Program-made: the position numbers and the translations under genes
Shown: piece after piece, positions 37,401-45,554 of the stretch
Layout of the letters: each line of letters starts with the position of its first letter
How positions within the stretch are numbered: the first letter of the stretch is position 1
NCBI GenBank assembly: GCA_902776435.1
Contig: CACYQB010000006.1
Span: 44,808 to 108,807 of the forward strand
Reading direction: 5' to 3'
DNA from: an uncultured Bacteroidales bacterium
GTDB taxonomy: Bacteria; Bacteroidota; Bacteroidia; Bacteroidales; Muribaculaceae
Length of the DNA: 64,000 nucleotides
The notes under the pieces: generated by a model
Database searches by the model: none
Seen by the model: only the letters and a program-made list of their open reading frames with translations
Told to the model about the DNA's origin: nothing

Positions 37401-40400
37401 CTGTTGATACTGATGCAGAGCATCTTTGTTTGGATGTCGGTAACTAATAGGTTCATCTTCTTCGGCCAAGATTTTCCGATGCTGTCTATCACGTCCAAGA
37501 TGACCATCTACTATGTTCTATTCCTACTCTTGCTGGCAAGTATCCTATCCCGCCCCCATGACACGTCTACAGAGCCTGCATTCAACAAAAACGAGAGAAA
37601 ATTTGCTGTTACCTTCGCTGTAATAATGGTATTGTTCTGTGTAACCATTCACTTTGTCGTCGGTGAGAATCGCAAGAACAAGAATCAGGATGCATACCTG
37701 CTTAAACTGGATCATGTTGAAAAAGTGATGTATGCCCACAACAAATTGCTCAAGTATTACCAGATTCAAGCCAATGGAATGTATAATCGAGTGATTCTTG
37801 GCAATAATAACGGCAGGAACAATGCCGGTAAGGCATTGATGAGGGATTTCAATAACAACATTTATTTGGGTGTGGAATCCGAGGAAGACAACTCTCCTTC
37901 GCAGCGAGCTTCTTCCTATGACTGCCTCTTGCTAATCAATGGCGAGGGTAAGCAGTTCCCATACATTCCCGATGGGAACAAACTTTACAATCCCTTAATG
38001 GATCTCCTCAATGCAAGGAAAACGAATACTGGCGCATACCTTGCCATGGCAAGCGACAATGTAACGCTCGAAATCAGGTTCCCGCAAGACTCACTCTTTA
38101 ACAGCGAGGAAAGGCAACTTGTCAATACGATCAATGAGCTCTTTTTTGACTATCAGGTTCAGAGTCGCAGCCTGCACTTGGCAAAACTGAGAAACAAATC
38201 GTTACGAGCAGCCAATGTAAAGGCACTTAATGAAAACCGCAGCATGCTTCAATCTGGCGATTTCACATCATTCATCAATGATTATATCGCTTACGTAGAC
38301 AGTGGCGCTAATAGTGACAATGCCGCACTCAAGTCCCTCATAGCCAAAGCAAGAGACGAGTCGGTTACTGGCGCGACTTTCACAAACAGTTTAGTCGAGG
38401 CCTATGCGGAATCATATTCCAAGCACAATAGTCCTTATAATATCATTTACTTGAAACGAGACCGATCGACAGGGTACTTGCAGTTCTATATCAATAAGGA
38501 CTATTTCAGCATTCCTGTGATGGGCGATGCGGCATGGAGAGGCAGCATTATCGCTAAGGATGCTGCGAGCAACGAGCTACTCCTCACTAGCAGTACGGGG
38601 CACAACGTGTCAGGAACGTATTACAACAATGATCATTTCACTCTCGCACGCATACCTGCATCCTGGTTAATGGGAGAGAATGACCAGATTATCTTCCGAG
38701 CCAATGAGCAAATCTCCATATCACGGGGACTCAACCAATTAGACACCCTTCCCCATGATGGAATCACTACGATAAAATTTGACAAGAATACCGGAGCTGA
38801 CATTATTGAGTCAGGAGGCACGGTGAGAGTTTCCCTGCCAGATAACAATTACCATGTGTTTGCCAAGAATGTATGGATCAATGGCCATCGCAATTATATC
38901 TATCCTTTGGGAGAATGCTTCTTCTGGGCCCGCCCATACTCCAATTACGTGACCATGGTGATGAGCGATTCCGTGGCTATGGCGCCACAAGCAGTATTTG
39001 AAAATCACATGGTGTCGCTTGACTATGACCTGACTGAGAATCTATATCAGTTTATGGAGAGCATTAACCAGGGATTATCTCCCAACCGACAGCACAATCT
39101 CAGTGTCTTTGTAGGCAACAGCGATGGAGAGATTGTGGCAATGCCCGATTACCACGAGAATCCGTTATACCATGTTGACCCCAATGATTGGCGGCAAATC
39201 AACCGCTTGCAGCAGTATTCCTACCTATTCGCTGATTATAGTGATGATCGTGGTCTGAACGGCAACTTCAACCTGCAGCCTGTTCTATATGGTCCAGGCT
39301 CATCGCTCAAGCCGTTGACATTTGGAGCTGTAGCATCAACTGTTAGGGAGGATTGGGAAAACTTCCGCCTCGTCGGCTCGATTCCAGATAATCTGATAAT
39401 TGATGGCGTAACACGATATGCAGGAAAAAAATTCAAAGACAAAGAGACTTTTAAGTCTGTATTCGGGGATGAACCCCGTATTGGCGAAGAATTTGATGTC
39501 ACAAAGTACCTCTATAAGTCAAGTAACTTCTTTAATTCTGTCGTTACATTCCTTGGTTCATTCTCCGAAGCCACATTACAAAATGGGGTTTTCAAGAATG
39601 CTAATGGAGATTTCAGCAGATATGGAATTAACGAATTTCCTGTAGTGAGGCGCGGAGGGCGTTTGCAATCCTTCTCCACTATATTCCGACCTCAGGGTGC
39701 TGACGCAGAGCCTGTTTTAATGAAACGCTTCCTGGGCAACTATGGTGTTTATGCCGAGCCGACTGGTGTAAATAGAGCCTATCTGAACGATAACACGCTC
39801 GACCCATTGTTAAGGGCAACGTCCTTGCACTATTTTGAGATGATAGAGCCCGACGCCAAAAAGCGCCGATGGATGGTTCCCTATGAAGGATGGGTTGTCC
39901 CGGAACCCTCATTCATAGACTTCCCCTCCCGCGCTGATAGTCTGGAACTGTCTTACGCCATGCAGATAAAATCATTCAGCTTGGGCATGAGGCGTCTCAT
40001 CAATGTGTCTCCGTTAAAAATGGGAGAAATGTTCAGCCGCCTATTTATGTTGGACAAGAACTTCAAGTTCAGGGTCAGTGGCCCAATCACTGCTTCAAAG
40101 GTCGATTATGAAGCTCCAGCATACCGCAACACTGGTGAGTTCCTTAACATGCTTCAAGGGCCTCACAGCTTCTATCAAGGATTGCATCGGTGCGCAATGC
40201 CTGAGGGCAATGAGGTCATTGATGGTATGCAAATGCATTACATCGGAGGCACAGCCCGTTACCTCAATCGCATTCAATTGCCACAAGGCTTGTATGTGTA
40301 TGCTAAAACCGGAACGATCAACCGCGACAAGAATAGTAACGGCCAGACGGGCCTGCTCGCAGTAATCATCACCAACGGTGACATGCGCCACGCAAGAATC

Positions 40401-40571
40401 CAAAATGATCAAATCTATGTTGGCGGCCATCCATTAAAGTTTTATGTCATCTACATGTTTATGGATAAAATCAGTGGTAATCGCAAACAACTTTTCCAGA
40501 CCGGAACAGTTGAGCGTGTCATACAATCCCCACGATTTAGAGAGTTTTTTAATGTATCAGTTAATCAATAA
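34497..40571 (+). CDS. Operon A gene 9: SEDS (FtsW/RodA-like) glycosyltransferase fused to class B PBP transpeptidase
   Basis: The 2024-residue product has three spans (about 5-80), an extracytoplasmic region to about 475, then roughly a dozen spans between 478 and 1050. In this part a long loop ends in QSTDLSFLRFGIAEHG, which lines up with the TDFIFA...EELG segment of RodA/FtsW; D915 takes the place of their essential aspartate. The segment MSVTNRFIFFGQDFPMLSIT near 985 fits the late FtsW signature. A last span near 1030-1050 leads into a periplasmic half with penicillin-binding marks: SSLK (S1602-K1605) within GPGSSLKP, SSN (S1675-N1677) and KTG (K1937-G1939). Together these suggest lipid II polymerisation and peptide cross-linking in one chain. 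RodA/FtsW and class B PBPs are normally separate proteins of about 400 and 600 residues. Extra domains and the long SxN-to-KTG distance are odd. Confidence 0.75.
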   Translation: MYKFKIYGLSFLVCIVAFFLLKNCHFSLTYYFAIVTVYMLLMSTLCRQAKVSKGEEINYSPIAMITTYMSVALMSIMVYVNYYEGRGGIYNNVDHHALALKGFQVSPTGILYGRGNDAILQDTATIGQLSWQMALNADGKVDSVILQANGLHRSLFVRRAGHETAYNANAALDSMPHDGYLFRNNSLRRDLRLQIIEEPHSTWSISPASDRALYVFTVSSSDSSEHVIWCDTSSIHYFIQKSLPLNTLIPSQVVAEFGNDLAGYQLTRERYRTAEGPYTLNNYAPYLRWAARFHHKSYRDQKYLLEQTRQDETATLINRHQSNEAQRVTLYPGDYFFIGFGTNGTQPMTFNEKGQLLFDLPQYKPLPNEKEQTEMIVTSSNNAICHRNNPIEYNILYNVQQIDANKRENGNNHLFNAEMTFVRGSTEDSIQMMINHHTLVNAGKEFTIDCQHASNVQAVMQLTDFKGTSLFQPKPLLRTILLMFLLASIMAVLTRYHKSKNNNSKPKRIGTTTEMACIVLLFVLFTTRYILCWRLSSFPPIENVTRLEFLSFIQNADVFNHLTKYLPFVLFMGVLVKAAVYVYRKKWDDDMPRPALFEKIKKPSWLRWALLLPPALAIVEFVSLMFIPRGFQVLLPVATYFIIEMLFVLIYVEKVYEYIYQQLPIEERKGYAFSNLRFNFRFPFVLNYAVHLGLLFLLDAGFGIMFMLYGMVRYYLVYIRYLNYQTKNKLWWWAAAIFGLTLILALFYFMPNLLALLMNSPVLGNIAIIIIMAAVIGLFVWLFRELFFTKPSAKANPLLAISPVKRRTIITIALGAIAISTVVALSTGLYGKVLGPDGHFTHIRYRTKVLVEDWDKTLNNERVSDGKKITRFRQASENQWILDYYYNHRPTGNDTYFKLLPMNKTGAMWGAQSTDLSFLRFGIAEHGMSYAAWLFLLMLAVFIIAMRQPVDPEKAHLLAWRSIAIGALLLILMQSIFVWMSVTNRFIFFGQDFPMLSITSKMTIYYVLFLLLLASILSRPHDTSTEPAFNKNERKFAVTFAVIMVLFCVTIHFVVGENRKNKNQDAYLLKLDHVEKVMYAHNKLLKYYQIQANGMYNRVILGNNNGRNNAGKALMRDFNNNIYLGVESEEDNSPSQRASSYDCLLLINGEGKQFPYIPDGNKLYNPLMDLLNARKTNTGAYLAMASDNVTLEIRFPQDSLFNSEERQLVNTINELFFDYQVQSRSLHLAKLRNKSLRAANVKALNENRSMLQSGDFTSFINDYIAYVDSGANSDNAALKSLIAKARDESVTGATFTNSLVEAYAESYSKHNSPYNIIYLKRDRSTGYLQFYINKDYFSIPVMGDAAWRGSIIAKDAASNELLLTSSTGHNVSGTYYNNDHFTLARIPASWLMGENDQIIFRANEQISISRGLNQLDTLPHDGITTIKFDKNTGADIIESGGTVRVSLPDNNYHVFAKNVWINGHRNYIYPLGECFFWARPYSNYVTMVMSDSVAMAPQAVFENHMVSLDYDLTENLYQFMESINQGLSPNRQHNLSVFVGNSDGEIVAMPDYHENPLYHVDPNDWRQINRLQQYSYLFADYSDDRGLNGNFNLQPVLYGPGSSLKPLTFGAVASTVREDWENFRLVGSIPDNLIIDGVTRYAGKKFKDKETFKSVFGDEPRIGEEFDVTKYLYKSSNFFNSVVTFLGSFSEATLQNGVFKNANGDFSRYGINEFPVVRRGGRLQSFSTIFRPQGADAEPVLMKRFLGNYGVYAEPTGVNRAYLNDNTLDPLLRATSLHYFEMIEPDAKKRRWMVPYEGWVVPEPSFIDFPSRADSLELSYAMQIKSFSLGMRRLINVSPLKMGEMFSRLFMLDKNFKFRVSGPITASKVDYEAPAYRNTGEFLNMLQGPHSFYQGLHRCAMPEGNEVIDGMQMHYIGGTARYLNRIQLPQGLYVYAKTGTINRDKNSNGQTGLLAVIITNGDMRHARIQNDQIYVGGHPLKFYVIYMFMDKISGNRKQLFQTGTVERVIQSPRFREFFNVSVNQ

Positions 40572-40584
40572 TTAAGCAATCAAT

Positions 40585-41154
40585 ATGTGTTTACTCTTAG
40601 TCGGAAATATGGTAATAGCCATCTTGTTTCTGGTTGCCTTTATAGCACTAGTTGGATTTGTCGATATTTTTGCTCCTAAAATCAGGTTTCTCAGGGAGCA
40701 TGTAAATATTGTTAGATTAGTCATATCTGGCTTAATTCTAATGGCCATCGGATGGTGTCTCTTGTCTGGCCTTAATCCTACTATGCCCGTCGAAAAGATT
40801 AATGACGAAATGCGCGCCGAGCAGTTATTTGTCAACGTTAGACAGGACAGTTTACAACAATTGATGGGCAAGAAGAATTTAAAATTTAAAGGCGCGGGCT
40901 TATTCAGCAGCAAAGCGACATTACATATTCCCATCAGCGCGACTTCTGCTTCTAGTGAAATAACTGCTGAACTGGATACACTGGCCCGTTCTTTTAACAA
41001 GAAGCTTCAGGTGGAGGTTATCAATGACAATGATGTGAAACTCAAGTGCCCTACTATAAAGCAAAACGGCATCACCTATGTTTCGGTCCCTGCCGTTGTG
41101 ATGATCAAACTCTTGGGGCAGGATAATGCTCATGAAGTTGCCGACAATCCTTAA
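40585..41154 (+). CDS. Operon A gene 10: two-span membrane protein
   Basis: The 189-residue product has two membrane spans (about residues 5-25 and 43-62) and a C-terminal domain of about 120 residues, probably outside the inner membrane. No family is recognised. It begins 13 bases after the SEDS-PBP gene, so it may be a small partner of that protein. Confidence 0.65.
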   Translation: MCLLLVGNMVIAILFLVAFIALVGFVDIFAPKIRFLREHVNIVRLVISGLILMAIGWCLLSGLNPTMPVEKINDEMRAEQLFVNVRQDSLQQLMGKKNLKFKGAGLFSSKATLHIPISATSASSEITAELDTLARSFNKKLQVEVINDNDVKLKCPTIKQNGITYVSVPAVVMIKLLGQDNAHEVADNP

Positions 41155-41204
41155 CCTCAAGTATCAGATAATAGAAACAAGAGAGAGACTATCCAGTAAT
41201 AGAA

Positions 41205-41936
41205 ATGAAACGTGACATGAAGCCGAAATCACTTTCCATATATTTGTGGTGCATTGTGTTAGCAGTGTTGTTAGCGTTGCTACTACGCGAAGCATGGGTT
41301 GTTGCTGTAGACCATGTGCTACTACCTGACTGGAAAAGTTTCGAGTGGAAACGTTTGAGCTGGCCCAATGTGTTCAAGAACTTCAATCTTGGCCTATACT
41401 GGTGGTTTATGGTTGGAATCGCTATTTACCCGCTATTACGCAGATATTTGGCACCACGATCCAAATGGCTTCAAGGTGTTTTGCAATATACGGAAACAGA
41501 TTCCCACGAGTCAGTTCATGAAAAAGTCGCTATTCTCTTAGGACGTGATGTTCATGAAAAGGTAGTTAAACAAAACTCTGGCCACATCTTGAGCAGCGGG
41601 CCCAAGTGGTCAAGGCCATTCACATCACTTGCCCCCTACACTTTTCCTTATATCACCTATATCGGCCTCGCTTTACGCTCTCTGATTGACATTCGGCACA
41701 CGTGGTTATTCGATATCTTTCTAGGAATGACTTTGGGCTTTTATTTGGTTCGTTTCTTCTTAGAGACACGAGTCAAACAGCCCGATATCCACCAGTTCTC
41801 AACAATATGGTTCCCACGTCTTTACATCACGGTGTGGATGGTGTTTAATTTTAATCTGTTTGCGGTATCCTTCTGGAGCAATAAAAATCTGTTTACTGCT
41901 TTCTGGTGGGTCATCCAGCATTTGTTTATCTGGTAA
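41205..41936 (+). CDS. Operon A gene 11: multi-span membrane protein
   Basis: The 243-residue product has about five hydrophobic spans (near 12-30, 62-80, 142-160, 165-190 and 205-235) and a polar loop at about 90-135. It is rich in tryptophan. No catalytic motif was recognised; I looked for HExxH, rhomboid GxS and PAP2 motifs without success. The next gene follows after 92 bases, which contain no obvious promoter. Confidence 0.65.
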   Translation: MKRDMKPKSLSIYLWCIVLAVLLALLLREAWVVAVDHVLLPDWKSFEWKRLSWPNVFKNFNLGLYWWFMVGIAIYPLLRRYLAPRSKWLQGVLQYTETDSHESVHEKVAILLGRDVHEKVVKQNSGHILSSGPKWSRPFTSLAPYTFPYITYIGLALRSLIDIRHTWLFDIFLGMTLGFYLVRFFLETRVKQPDIHQFSTIWFPRLYITVWMVFNFNLFAVSFWSNKNLFTAFWWVIQHLFIW

Positions 41937-42028
41937 TCAATCTTACGGATATCGATACATGGCGCTCTAGAAATTGGCAAGATTTTTGTTGATGTTAATA
42001 ATGGACTATTGTACCAAACTATTTTATA

Positions 42029-42835
42029 ATGCTCAGGTTACTGATTAAGACATTACGACCGACTGAAACCGAGTTGCGCAAGAGAAAGCCATCCTTTTCA
42101 CTAAAAACAAAGATTTGGTTTCACCGATGCTTGGTAAAAATGCTTGCGCATTTCTATCGGCGTTATGCCATACATGACATCCTGAGCTTGACCGATGGGA
42201 CTCGTGTGGAAATCGAGTTCCGCGATCCTGAATTTGAAATCGAGGTAGCTTGTGCGAAACTTGAAACCAAACAGCAATTACAACCGTTACGGGCTCTTCC
42301 CCAAAAATCACCGCAGCAGAAAAGAGGAGTCCGATGGTTCAACCAATGCTTCTACTGGCACCACAGGGTGACTGTGGCTGATGGCACCGGCAAGACTGTT
42401 GTAATAGAACACACCTCACAGATGTCGCTATCAGGTAATATGAGGATTCGTGCAGAGTTAGCAAACCCCGATTCCTTGATAAACACTGTGAAATTGACAC
42501 ACTCAACAAGCTCCCAACGGACCACCCCTATTGTAAGTCAACAAGAGGTAGCCACAACATCTTCCGAGTCTCGCAGATCTTCAAAAAGACGCCGTCGCAG
42601 GGTGCCTCCTCCAAGCCACATTCCTGGCTCAGTCATTCCTAGCGATAAGGCAGAACCTTCACCCGAGGCTAACATAGAGAACCCCAACGACGGTCCTAAA
42701 CGAGCAGAGCCCAAGGATGATACCACCCGTGGCGCGAACCCTCGTCCTGGAGACGCAGAGGCAACGAAGCCTGTACAAGTTACAACTCGTCCTCTTAAAA
42801 AAATGAAAGGTTATGAATTGGACGATTCGTTTTAA
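42029..42835 (+). CDS. Operon A gene 12: basic protein with disordered proline-rich tail
   Basis: The 268-residue product has a soluble, arginine- and lysine-rich N-terminal region to about residue 165. A long low-complexity tail follows, with a run of basic residues (SSKRRRRRVPPPS) and then proline, glutamate and asparagine, ending in GYELDDSF. There is no membrane span and no recognised family. Such a tail might bind nucleic acid or membrane lipids; this is a guess. Confidence 0.6.
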   Translation: MLRLLIKTLRPTETELRKRKPSFSLKTKIWFHRCLVKMLAHFYRRYAIHDILSLTDGTRVEIEFRDPEFEIEVACAKLETKQQLQPLRALPQKSPQQKRGVRWFNQCFYWHHRVTVADGTGKTVVIEHTSQMSLSGNMRIRAELANPDSLINTVKLTHSTSSQRTTPIVSQQEVATTSSESRRSSKRRRRRVPPPSHIPGSVIPSDKAEPSPEANIENPNDGPKRAEPKDDTTRGANPRPGDAEATKPVQVTTRPLKKMKGYELDDSF

Positions 42836-42861
42836 TATAAAAAACTTATAACCAATATATT

Positions 42862-44346
42862 ATGAACGCTATTTGTAATACAATCAAGGAAGTATTCGAA
42901 GACCAAGCCGTAATGAAAGACCAAGCAGCCATTAGCCTGTTCGGGGGGCGCAATCTTCCATCTTTTGTCCGGGACTATGTCTTGCGGCGTTTCTCTTTAC
43001 CTGATGGTTCTATCAATGCCGAAGCCCTGGATGATTACCTGAGGCAAAAAATGCCCGACTTGACTAAAATCTCTGCCCGACTGATGGCTGGAGATGTCAT
43101 CAACTTGACAACACGATTCATTATAAAAAATGACTTGAACCGTAACAAAATCAGTTTTTCTATACCTGATGCCCAGATTATTGATGACGCCTATGTACAG
43201 CCGGCTCTTGCGGCCCAAAAGCGCGAGAATCCTGAAACCGTTGATGATTTCTGCGATGGAGAAAAATGGGGCAATATCACAATTCGCTATGTCGAGCCCG
43301 ACAATAAACGACGAGGCCAGCAAGGTGGTTTCATCGAAATGACCGACTGCCATCTTTTTGACCCCTATCGCAAGATTGACGTAGACTATTACCGATCTTG
43401 CCGTGAGCAATTCAACATGAATGAATGGCTGGATGTGCTCATAGCCGCCATGGAGTATGAACCAAGTGTATTCTTGTCTCTAGAGCAAAAAATGGAGTTC
43501 ATTTCACGACTGCTTATTCTCGTAGAGCCTCGACTTAACATGATTGAACTGGGACCGCGTGGAACGGGTAAGAGTTATGTGTACAAGAACTTAAGCAAGC
43601 ACGTGTGGATGATCAGTGGCGGACGAGTCAGTAGAGCCCAGTTATTCTACAATGTTGCAAACCGCCAGTTCGGGCCGCTCAAGTTCCATGATGCTATGGT
43701 CATTGATGAGATATCGACATTCCAGTTCAGCGACCCAGACGAAATGGAATCCATCATGAAAAGCTACCTTGAAGATGGAAATGCGACAGTGAGCAATGTG
43801 CTCTTCACTAGCGAATGTGGTGTAGCTCTCACCGGCAATATTTCGCTTGACGATGACATGAAGCCCTATGATGACGAATATTTCCGCAAATTGCCAGGCA
43901 TTTTCAATGAAGCAGCTGTAATTGATCGCATCAGTGGATTCATTGAAGGATGGAAACTGCCCCGACTGTCTGCTGGATCAATCTTGAAAGGGTGGACGAT
44001 CGATGCCGAGTACTTCTCCGGAGTCTTGCACCAGTTAAGAACTCGTAACGAATATGCAGCCATCTTTGATGCTTTAGTTACAAAGAATCCCAAATATGAC
44101 TTGCGTGACTTCAAGGCCGTGAAGAAACTTGCCGTAGCTTATTGCAAACTCCTGCTGCCACATGTCACCCATCTCGAGACGCTTGACGAACAGCAATTGC
44201 AGGAATACCGGGAATTGTTCCGAGTTTTCTGTTTGGAGCCCGCCGTCTATCGCCGAGGCATCATCCGTCAGCAACTCCACAAGATCATGCCCGAGGAGTA
44301 TCCTCAGTACATTGACCCACCCATTGTCATGACTGAAACGTATTAA
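42862..44346 (+). CDS. Operon A gene 13: BrxL-like AAA+ ATPase lacking the Lon protease domain
   Basis: The 494-residue product matches the BrxL pattern. There is an N-terminal region with NLPSFVRDYVLRRF, then MNEWLDVLIAAMEYEP, then the AAA+ core with Walker A GPRGTGKS (G231-S238) and SGGRVSRAQLFYNVANRQFG. Walker B AMVIDEIS (D282-E283) and a sensor-like TGNISLDDD segment follow. The C-terminus stops after the conserved RDFKAVKKLAVAYCKLLLPH helix region, where BrxL proteins of about 680 residues go on into a Lon-type protease domain. No other BREX gene (pglZ, brxC, pglX, brxA, brxB) is in the window. It probably acts as a nucleic-acid or protein-remodelling ATPase within operon A. Confidence 0.82.
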   Translation: MNAICNTIKEVFEDQAVMKDQAAISLFGGRNLPSFVRDYVLRRFSLPDGSINAEALDDYLRQKMPDLTKISARLMAGDVINLTTRFIIKNDLNRNKISFSIPDAQIIDDAYVQPALAAQKRENPETVDDFCDGEKWGNITIRYVEPDNKRRGQQGGFIEMTDCHLFDPYRKIDVDYYRSCREQFNMNEWLDVLIAAMEYEPSVFLSLEQKMEFISRLLILVEPRLNMIELGPRGTGKSYVYKNLSKHVWMISGGRVSRAQLFYNVANRQFGPLKFHDAMVIDEISTFQFSDPDEMESIMKSYLEDGNATVSNVLFTSECGVALTGNISLDDDMKPYDDEYFRKLPGIFNEAAVIDRISGFIEGWKLPRLSAGSILKGWTIDAEYFSGVLHQLRTRNEYAAIFDALVTKNPKYDLRDFKAVKKLAVAYCKLLLPHVTHLETLDEQQLQEYRELFRVFCLEPAVYRRGIIRQQLHKIMPEEYPQYIDPPIVMTETY

Positions 44347-44466
44347 GCGGCTACAGCACAAGCCTTCCAAGTTGAGAAAGAAGAAACCTGTGGAACAGAT
44401 GTTCATCATAATTGAGTCTAAGACTGTTTCGTACTGATAACCGGTCAGATAAATACACATACTGAT

Positions 44467-44515
44467 AAGGGCGAATGGCTATAAGATCAATCAGGCGATT
44501 TGCCCTTGCTTTTTC
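44467..44515 (+). terminator. Terminator of operon A
   Basis: AAGGGCGAAT (44467-44476) pairs with ATTTGCCCTT (44498-44507, one G-T pair) and is followed by GCTTTTTCTC. It is a typical factor-independent terminator, about 120 bases after the gene 13 stop. Confidence 0.8.
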
Positions 44516-44652
44516 TCGTTGAGATTGATTTTTCACAATTACCAGCTTTCGACATCGCTATCCATGCTCGCACACAACCAAATCTACAGTTATTTTTTCC
44601 TTATTATTTATTATTTATCGCTTTACCATTAGCATAATTCAATAATTTGAAT

Positions 44653-44660
44653 TATTTTTG
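44653..44660 (+). promoter_or_regulatory. -7 element of operon B
   Basis: TATTTTTG fits TAnnTTTG, 21 bases before ATG 44682. No clean TTTG lies at the -33 distance, so the promoter may need an activator. A TTG within the element at 44658 is in frame with livH and is not the start. Confidence 0.6.
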
Positions 44661-44681
44661 CATCGCAATATTATATATTTA

Positions 44682-45551
44682 ATGATTGGACAATTTATAG
44701 TTAACGGTGTGATCACGGGGGTCATCTATTCCTTGATGGCCATCGGGTTTGCGCTGGTTTACAATACAACACGAATATTTCATATAGCTGTGGCGGGAAT
44801 CTATGTTTTCGCTGCCTATATGTTTTGGGTTGCAAAATGGTATTTGAACTGTTCTTTTTCAAATGCGTTCATGTTGGCAGTCCTGTTGACAATGGGCCTG
44901 AGCCTTTTGACCGAACTAGCTGTTTACCGTCCTTTAAAAAACAGAAACGCCTCAACTAATGTGATGATGATCGCTTCTATTGGACTGATGACCATCATCA
45001 TCAATCTGATAGCGATGTTTTTCGGCAACGAGACCAAGGTCATCGAGAATACAATTATGATGCCTTATCACCGGGGAAATATCATTATAACTCAACCCCA
45101 ACTCTTTCAAGCCTTGGTAGGTGGAATGGTAATTCTGGTTTTTATGTTCATTCTGCTTTGGACCAAGTGGGGACTCAAATTGAGGGCGCTGAGCACAGAC
45201 GAAACATTGTTTGAAACACTGGGGTTTGACACAAATCAGGCAAGAAGCTATATTTTTCTCGCCAGTGGGGCACTTGTTGCATCAGCCAGTTGTCTCACGG
45301 TCTATGATGTCGGGCTGGACCCCAATATGGGTATGAGCGTAACGATCAATGCAATCGTGGCGATGATTATCGGCGGTGTCGGCAAATTCAACACTTGCAT
45401 CATCGGCGGCATCGTGCTGGGCGTGTTGCAGTCACTGACGGTCTATGAGTTTGCATCTAATTGGCAGAATGCTGTCACCTTCCTTGTCCTCTTGATTTTT
45501 CTTTTCTTGCGGCCTCAGGGTATCGCTGGTTATAAACAACGCACCGTGTAG
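44682..45551 (+). CDS. livH: Operon B: LivH-type branched-chain amino acid ABC permease
   Basis: The 289-residue inner-membrane protein has about eight spans and LivH features: GVITGVIYSLMAIGFALVYN at the N-terminus, a GLD(T)-like LGFDTNQARSYIFLASGALV segment, and MGMSVTINAIVAMIIGGVGK. With LivM it forms the channel of an ABC importer whose usual substrates are branched-chain amino acids, amides or urea. The start is ATG 44682, after the -7 element. Confidence 0.88.
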   Translation: MIGQFIVNGVITGVIYSLMAIGFALVYNTTRIFHIAVAGIYVFAAYMFWVAKWYLNCSFSNAFMLAVLLTMGLSLLTELAVYRPLKNRNASTNVMMIASIGLMTIIINLIAMFFGNETKVIENTIMMPYHRGNIIITQPQLFQALVGGMVILVFMFILLWTKWGLKLRALSTDETLFETLGFDTNQARSYIFLASGALVASASCLTVYDVGLDPNMGMSVTINAIVAMIIGGVGKFNTCIIGGIVLGVLQSLTVYEFASNWQNAVTFLVLLIFLFLRPQGIAGYKQRTV

Positions 45552-45554
45552 AGT

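Larger units (their letters stand above)
44347..44681. other. Intergenic region between operons A and B
   Basis: The 335 bases hold the operon A terminator (44467-44515), an A+T-rich stretch and the operon B -7 element (44653-44660). No gene is credible; the short frames are off-phase and lack family signal. Confidence 0.7.

Noticed and set aside
42862-44346. A BREX phage-defence locus
   Set aside because: Only the BrxL-like ATPase is present. No PglZ, BrxC/PglY, PglX, BrxA or BrxB was found in the window, and the gene lacks the Lon domain.
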